A DNA stretch of 64,000 nucleotides from Tetracentron sinense (taxonomy: Eukaryota; Streptophyta; Magnoliopsida; Trochodendrales; Trochodendraceae), in the NCBI GenBank assembly GCA_015143295.1, contig CM026561.1, forward strand, positions 39,436,875 to 39,500,874. Reading direction: 5' to 3'. The position numbers and the translations under genes are program-made. Positions 59,001 through 64,000 of the stretch are shown piece after piece; the first letter of the stretch is position 1, and each line of letters begins with the position of its first letter. The notes under the pieces were generated by a model, which was not told the DNA's origin, ran no database searches, and was given only the letters and a program-made list of their open reading frames with translations.

Positions 59001-60182
59001 ATGAGACCCATCGTTGGGATCAAGCCAAATTAGAGAGAGCAATCACTTGACATTAAGTGGAGGAGATTAGAAGTCTTCCTATTAGTTTTATGAATGTTCC
59101 TGATCATATCATTTGGCATTATTCTAAATCAGAATTGTTTAAAGTTAGTTCGGCATCCTATGTGGCCAAGCAATTATTGGTTCAAGGTAGAGCATCGTCA
59201 AGTGTTTCAAATGATGTGGTGGAGCCTTTTTGGAGCAAAATATGGAAGATGCTTGTGCCTCCCAGATTGAAGGTTTTTCTATGGTGTCTCTATCATAATA
59301 GTGTTGCAGTGGCCCAAAACCTTCATCAGAAGAAGTTACCAGTTGAGGTGTTGTGCCCCCTTTGCAAAAGTCAGGCTGAAACTATCACTCACCTATTCCT
59401 TTATTGTCCTTGTGCGTGTAGTATATGGTTCGAGTCCAACCTCTCTCTTCAGCTTCCTCTAGATTCGAATATATCCTTTCAGCAATGGTGGGATAAGTGG
59501 TCGCAAATCCCTCATTTTAACGAGAATTGTATGTTTGTTGTTCGTCTCTGCTCTACTCTGTGGCATATCTGGAAGCTTCGAAATGAAGTTGTTTTTAGAG
59601 GGGCAGTCCCGGATATATATGGAGTCATTCAAAAGTTGGAACGATTTATAGGGGAGGTATTGGTGGTCAATAAGATCAGTGGTCAAGAGGGAGGGGGTGT
59701 GCGCACACATTGGGTGGTCCGGAAAGGGGCTGGATTAATGTTAACACGGATGGAGCTGCTCTTCCTTCTGAGGAGGCAGCAGGTGTAGGGATTTGTGTTC
59801 GTAACTCTAGAGGGGATATCCTTCTTAGATCAAGCAGACCTTTAAGGAAAGGTAGCAGTAGGAGGCGGAGGTGGAAGCCATTCGATTTGGTCTGCAAGCG
59901 GTTGTGGCGCGCGGTTGGAACCAGGTTATCATTGAATCGGATTCGAAAGAATCCATTGGTTTTCCCAATGGTAGGAGTGCTCTTCCTCATTGGGAAATTG
60001 GTACGATTATGGAGGGTATTAAATCGTTAGCCGAGCTTAGTAGAGGAGTGGTATTTTCCTATGTACCTAGAGAGGTTAATTCGGATGCCCATGATGTAGC
60101 TCAGGAAGGCTTAGTCTGGAGTATTCGGGAGATTCGTGTTATGGAGGAGTCTTCCTCTGATAGTAATATTGGTAGTTTTTAG
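56086..60182 (+). pseudogene. L1 ORF2: endonuclease, reverse transcriptase, RNase H
   Basis: Target-primed reverse transcription enzyme. In order: AP-type endonuclease starting MIVIAWNCQGLG, with the catalytic LMEP, GDFND (about 56500) and ARLDRVF..SNHSPIV (to about 56790); RT with APGLDG, LIPK, NNFRPISLCNTSYK (57266-57811), KLDMNHAYDQVEW (57815 on), LRQGDPLSPYLF and FADDY (about 58140); a linker with VPHKYLGIPLDF; a zinc-binding region LKVFLWC..CPLCK..HLFLYCP (about 59270-59420); and RNase H with NVNTDGAALP and IIESDS (to 60182). Stops fall near 56440, 56606, 57225, 57810, 58620 and 59050, and frame changes occur near 56440, 58130, 58850 and 59740. Confidence 0.85.
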
Positions 60183-60261
60183 AATGTCCACCAGTGAGGT
60201 GTTTGTTGCCAAGGACTAGTTCTTCTATTAATGAATGAAGATATCGGTTTGAACCAAAAAA

Positions 60262-60612
60262 AAAACCCATTTTTAAGACATAATTGCCTGTCCCATTCTC
60301 ATCAGAACCAAGAAGAAAAAAAATGGGGGGTTTTAATAAACCCCCTTCCTCTTCCTCATTATCTTCCCACTCCTCACTTTAACCCTCATTGTGGATGCAT
60401 CGTTGCTTGCCATTGCTCCCGTTGCTGCAAGTAGTACATGGCACTACATGAGGCCACATCCCATTTAGACATTTCATCACACAGTCATCGTGTCTCATCC
60501 ATTTTACCGCTATTGGCATACCCCCCACAATCAGTGCCCACGTGATGTATTTCTACAAGGCATCCAATCAAAAAACTGACGTGCTACATCAATCTCACCC
60601 GATTACGAATAC
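60262..60612. other. Spacer right of L1, nothing recognised
   Basis: No gene. It ends with ATTACGAATAC (60602-60612), the left target repeat of the next element. Confidence 0.4.
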
Positions 60613-60906
60613 CCAATTACCAATGGCCTCGGATTGTCTCTAGCTAAGCCAGAAAGGGCTCTCGGGGTTCCATACATTGTCCGACAGTTGGCATATAAAT
60701 GGGGAGAAATTATTTCATTTTCTCCCCGTTTGATAACTCTCCCCCCTTATTCTCACACACTTATCGCCACATGTCTTATTATAGGTGGAGAAGTCAAAAT
60801 CATGGGCCCCATGATTTTGACTTCTCAACTACTTGTCCCCTATTTTATGGAGCCCCGAGATAAGCCCAGCCCTTTCTGGCTTCACTAGAGACAATCCAAG
60901 GCCATT
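60613..60906. mobile_element. Mutator-type MITE with a perfect internal hairpin
   Basis: The inverted ends AATGGCCTCGGATTGTCTCTA (left, from 60622) and the complement of the right end AATGGCCTTGGATTGTCTCTA extend over about 45 bp. ACGAATAC flanks it on both sides (60605-60612 and 60907-60914; identity reaches 11 bp). The left target repeat is 9 bases from the inverted-repeat start. Non-coding. Confidence 0.7.
60788..60826. repeat. Perfect 19-bp palindrome with 1-bp spacer
   Basis: GAGAAGTCAAAATCATGGG, one C, then its exact complement. It lies at the middle of the MITE and would form a very tight hairpin in single-stranded DNA or RNA. Confidence 0.9.
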
Positions 60907-60956
60907 ACGAATACAGTCTACGATATAACATCAACCAAGCTGAAGCATTCTTGAAT

Positions 60957-62013
60957 GAAACCAAATCTTCTATAATTATAACCAGATTTGGAAAATCCGC
61001 TTATGCCCTTGAGGTCACCACGTATTTTTTTTAATCGATAAATCAAATATATTATAAATGAGAGAAAAGCAGCACTTTACAGAGATGTAAACTAAATACA
61101 GTAATATGCAATCAAAGGCAAATAGTAGAGAAAGTAAAATAACTACTGATTGTCTCCTCGTAGAAATAAGGTGTCCCTCACTTCTTGACTCATCTGACTA
61201 GAAGAACTCTAGTTTACAACCAACTGCCGCACTCAAATCAGGATACGGTGATATGGAGAAGAGGAATTGTCAAATATGTGGTCATTCCCCTCTTTCCAGA
61301 TAGACTACGAGATAACACCAGATAAAATGGTCCAGATTATTTGCTTAGTACCTACTAAAGTCGTCAAGTGCTAACAAGATAAGAAGCTCAAAAAGGAGAA
61401 AAAGAAGACCCACTCCAATCCCATCTAAGACAAGAAAAAAGTCTGGAGGCAACCGGCAGTGTAAGAGCAAATGATTCACAATCTCTTCCACATTTATGCA
61501 CAAATAGCAATCATTGGCAAAGCTCCACTATCGCCTCTTCAAATTATCTGTAGTAAGAATTTTACTTTGAATCGCAGACCAAAGGAAAAAAGATACCTTC
61601 GTGAGAACATGGATAGCCCATACAGTCTTATGAGGAAATAAGCGCAAAGGTGGATGGTCAAATGACTGTAAGAGTGATCGCAATGAAAATCAACCGTTGT
61701 TGCTACGGGACCAGACCTTACAATAACTTATTTGAGATCTTGGGAAGAGAAACTCAACCGAGCCAAAAGCCGCTGCATTTCCTCAACTTCCCAATCATTT
61801 AAGTCTCTTTTTTAGTCTAGGACACCAAACTGTATCACTACCCAACTTTTCAATGCACTCAGCAATAGAAACTCACTCATCCTTGGTTTTTAGAAATACT
61901 AAGGTGGGAGAATCTTGACCACAATTAAGGGGTGTCAAAAGGGACATGTGGCGACCTCAGGGGACATAACTGGATTTGCCAAATCCGATTATAATCGTAG
62001 AAGATTTGGTTCC
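60957..62013. mobile_element. Mutator-type element interrupted by an L1 fragment
   Basis: The left end GAAACCAAATCTTCTA and the complement of the right end GGAACCAAATCTTCTA begin about 65 bp of inverted repeat. The flanks TTCTTGAAT (60948-60956) and TTCTTAAAT (62014-62022) match at 8 of 9. Next to the right arm is a copy of the 26-kb-type module (about 61885-61950). The centre is an L1 fragment. Confidence 0.65.
61023..61850 (-). mobile_element. 5'-truncated L1 fragment (zinc-binding region to tail)
   Basis: On the minus strand the frame reads KVSFFLWSAIQSKILT, then C.LC...EE.VNHLLLHC, the zf-RVT region after L1 RT. The 3' end is AT-rich with an A run (T run at about 61026-61033). One in-frame stop is visible (after LKRR). 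It inserted into the Mutator-type element. Confidence 0.6.
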
Positions 62014-62070
62014 TTCTTAAATACCTTGTCAAACACAATTCAATTCTCTGCAACTTGAATACATGGTGAT

Positions 62071-63662
62071 AGTGTTGACATTGGCATAAAACGAGAAGCA
62101 CCAGGGTGGGTGATCGATCGCCCATCAAGGGAGGTCGATCGCCGGATACGTGATTCTTTCTGGAAAATTATGGGATTCAAGTTTGTATTGCTTTGGAAAA
62201 ATCTGGAAAATGCATGAGCAGATCCAAATCCAAGGGAAATGGCAGGATTCATTGCTATCATTGCAAATAATTAGGGCACTTCAAAAGGAAGTGTCTGAGG
62301 CAAGCTGATGGGAAGAGGAATTCTTCCGGAGGAGATTCTTCGGCAGTAATAGCAACGGACAGGGAGAAATACATTGGAAATACTTTCACAGTTTCCAAAT
62401 GTATGGACAATTCTTCTGGTGAGAGGATTTTAGATTCGGGGGCTTCATGTCATATTTGCTTATATATATAATTTTTTTGATACATTCCAAAAGGGAACCG
62501 GAAAAGTGTTCCTGAGTGATAGATCTGAATGTGAAATCATGAGATTTGATAATGTAAAGATAAGAATGTTTGATGGAGCTATTCGGACTTTGGGAGTGAT
62601 AGCTTTTGTCCCTAAGTTGCAAAGGAATTTCATATCTCTTGGGCAATTAGACTCTAATGTTGTTGCTACACAGTTGCAGGTGGAGTTATCAAAATAAAGC
62701 GGAGAAAGCAGAGATGTTTGGTTTTGATGAAGAATAAGAAGTGTAGTGGTTTATATCTCCTGGAAGGGAATACGGTGGTAGGTGAAGCAACTACAAGAGT
62801 AGAATGTTCACCTAAAGTCTCTTTCGTAGTCGGTGTAAACATGGATATTCTTGTAGGTTTTTGTAAGGGTGGAGATGGTGATGATGTGCTTTTGATGGAG
62901 AGGACGGGTCTATGTCCTCGTCGGGATTCTTCTAAATTGGAGAATGAGTTTTCAGGCTACACATGGGTTTTGATCATGTTTTATCGAATCCGATGGAGTG
63001 CTTTCCAGGGTGGATTCGAGGGTATGTGTAGCTGGTGGGTCTCTTCGCAGATGGATAGAGACAGGCAAAGTCAAAACAGGTGTTTGCGGTATTTGCAAAC
63101 GGGTTTGCAATATATTGGCAAACGGGGTTACAAAATTTTAAGAGAGATTTTGGTTCGAGGAGGAGGTGTTTCCCGGATGTGGGTAATGCGGTGTTCTATC
63201 TTGAAGGTTTGTTTGGTGATTAGCAAATCGGTTCTCTTGGTTGTGGTGATGTCACGGAATTTTTCACCAAGGTGGAGATTTGCTGAAGTTGGCATAAAAC
63301 TAGAAGCATCGGGGTGGGCGATCGATCGCCCACCAAGGGAGATTGATCATCGTAATCTTGTTTAGGCTTATATATAAATAGTTATGGGTCTAGGATTTGG
63401 TATCTTGAAGATCAAGGAATGTTTTTGCATTGTGAGTGAGAGATAATAGAAAGGGTTAAAGCATACTAAGGAGGATATATAGAGATTCTTCTTTGGGTTT
63501 TCATAGAGAATGTGAGATGAGTGCTTTTGTACTGGTTCCTCAAGGTTTCTATGAATAAAGAAATAATCGGTTGTTGCCGAACCACGTATATCTCTTGTGT
63601 TCTCTTGTAGGTGTGTGTTTTGGTTTATTCTTTTCCGTTTGGTTTCTATTATTTATCCAACA
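62071..63662 (+). mobile_element. Ty1/copia relic, strongly shortened
   Basis: A fossil. A partial left LTR-like segment (about 62071-62155, GTTGGCATAAAACGAGAAGC ... GATCGATCGCCCA) is repeated as a longer right LTR-like segment from about 63278. That right segment has a TATATATAAATAG box near 63370 and an AATAAAG near 63557, and it ends at about 63662. Between them are pieces of gag (a CCHC-type knuckle), protease (ILDSGASCHIC) and following pol. Most of pol is missing and there are several breaks. Confidence 0.65.
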
Positions 63663-63680
63663 TATAGTGTTGTTTACGAC

Positions 63681-63963
63681 CAGTGTTTTCATAACCGAAC
63701 CGAGAATCAAACCGACTGAGTGGCCGGTTCCCAATTCCACCGGTTTGACCGTGTACTTTATTATAAAATAATCATTTTTCCCCTTTCTTGACCGTTCTAC
63801 CGTTTTTATCGGTTTTTATCTCCGATTTTCCAGTTGAATCGATCAGAACTAGTCGGTTTTACCGATTCTTATTACACACCAATTTTGGGAGGATTCGTAA
63901 CCAGTGACCTGTCCGGCACCCGGTTTTACTAGTTCAACCAGCCGGTCCGGTTTTAATAACATT
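63681..63963. mobile_element. Mutator-type MITE (CCGGTT-rich)
   Basis: The flanks GTTTACGAC (63672-63680) and GTTCACGAC (63964-63972) match at 8 of 9. The ends CAGTGTTTTCATAACCG and the complement AATGTTATTAAAACCGG are imperfect inverted repeats. The body has repeated GGTTTTACCG/ACCGG blocks in both orientations. Non-coding. It lies just outside the copia relic's right end. Confidence 0.65.
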
Positions 63964-64000
63964 GTTCACGACAAACACATCGCAATACAACCCAAATTTC

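Larger units (their letters stand above)
54390..60260 (+). mobile_element. Near full-length L1 LINE with RNase H, decayed
   Basis: Pyrimidine-rich 5' leader (about 54390-54523), ORF1, ORF2 and a 3' A run (60248-60258). The layout and about 5.9 kb length match plant L1 elements with a C-terminal RNase H. It carries several stops and frameshifts in both ORFs, so it cannot move on its own. Target duplications were not found, so the 5' end is approximate. Confidence 0.85.

Overview
The window is nuclear DNA from a flowering plant. It holds a nuclear gene for the photosystem II 5 kDa protein, a spliced gene with plant-style GT..AG introns, plant L1 elements that carry an RNase H domain, Ty1/copia and Tat-type Ty3/gypsy relics, and many hAT-, Mutator- and Helitron-type non-autonomous elements. 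The sequence does not fix the species. Large introns and dense nested transposons suggest a moderately large genome.

Host genes are few and all lie on the minus strand. (1) PSBTN (2628-2948) is a single-exon gene for a thylakoid-lumen photosystem II protein, with a G-box between two I-boxes upstream. (2) A tRNA-dihydrouridine synthase of the DusA type runs from 19570 down to 4336. I could join twelve exons whose phases all agree, giving 431 residues with the catalytic Cys and the FMN/RNA-binding motifs in place. Its introns hold a 4.3 kb L1, two copies of one short inverted-repeat element and a 0.4 kb direct duplication. (3) A 112-residue single-pass membrane protein of unknown function lies at 29968-30306. 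No rRNA or tRNA gene was recognised.

The rest is mobile DNA. 20-32 kb is a cluster of small elements built on one recurring module (a TTAAC..GGTTAAGATTCAC core). It includes a long-inverted-repeat element (25790-27648) with an exact 8-bp target duplication and about 13 tandem module copies inside, itself hit by a hAT-type element. A second element of the same design is at about 30541-31420. A Mutator-type element with an exact 9-bp target duplication is at 28330-29072. 32-40.2 kb is a decayed, 5'-truncated Tat-type Ty3/gypsy element with an antisense coiled-coil ORF and an internal 2.3 kb direct duplication. 40.2-44.8 kb holds a SINE, foldback elements, a hAT-type element and two tandem non-autonomous Helitrons. 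45105-53645 is a Ty1/copia element with both LTRs and an exact 5-bp target duplication. About 54.4-60.26 kb is a near full-length but decayed L1. The right end has three Mutator-type elements and a copia relic.

The main novelty candidate is the family of long-inverted-repeat elements that amplify a shared internal module into tandem arrays. No toxin, defence or biosynthetic gene cluster was seen.
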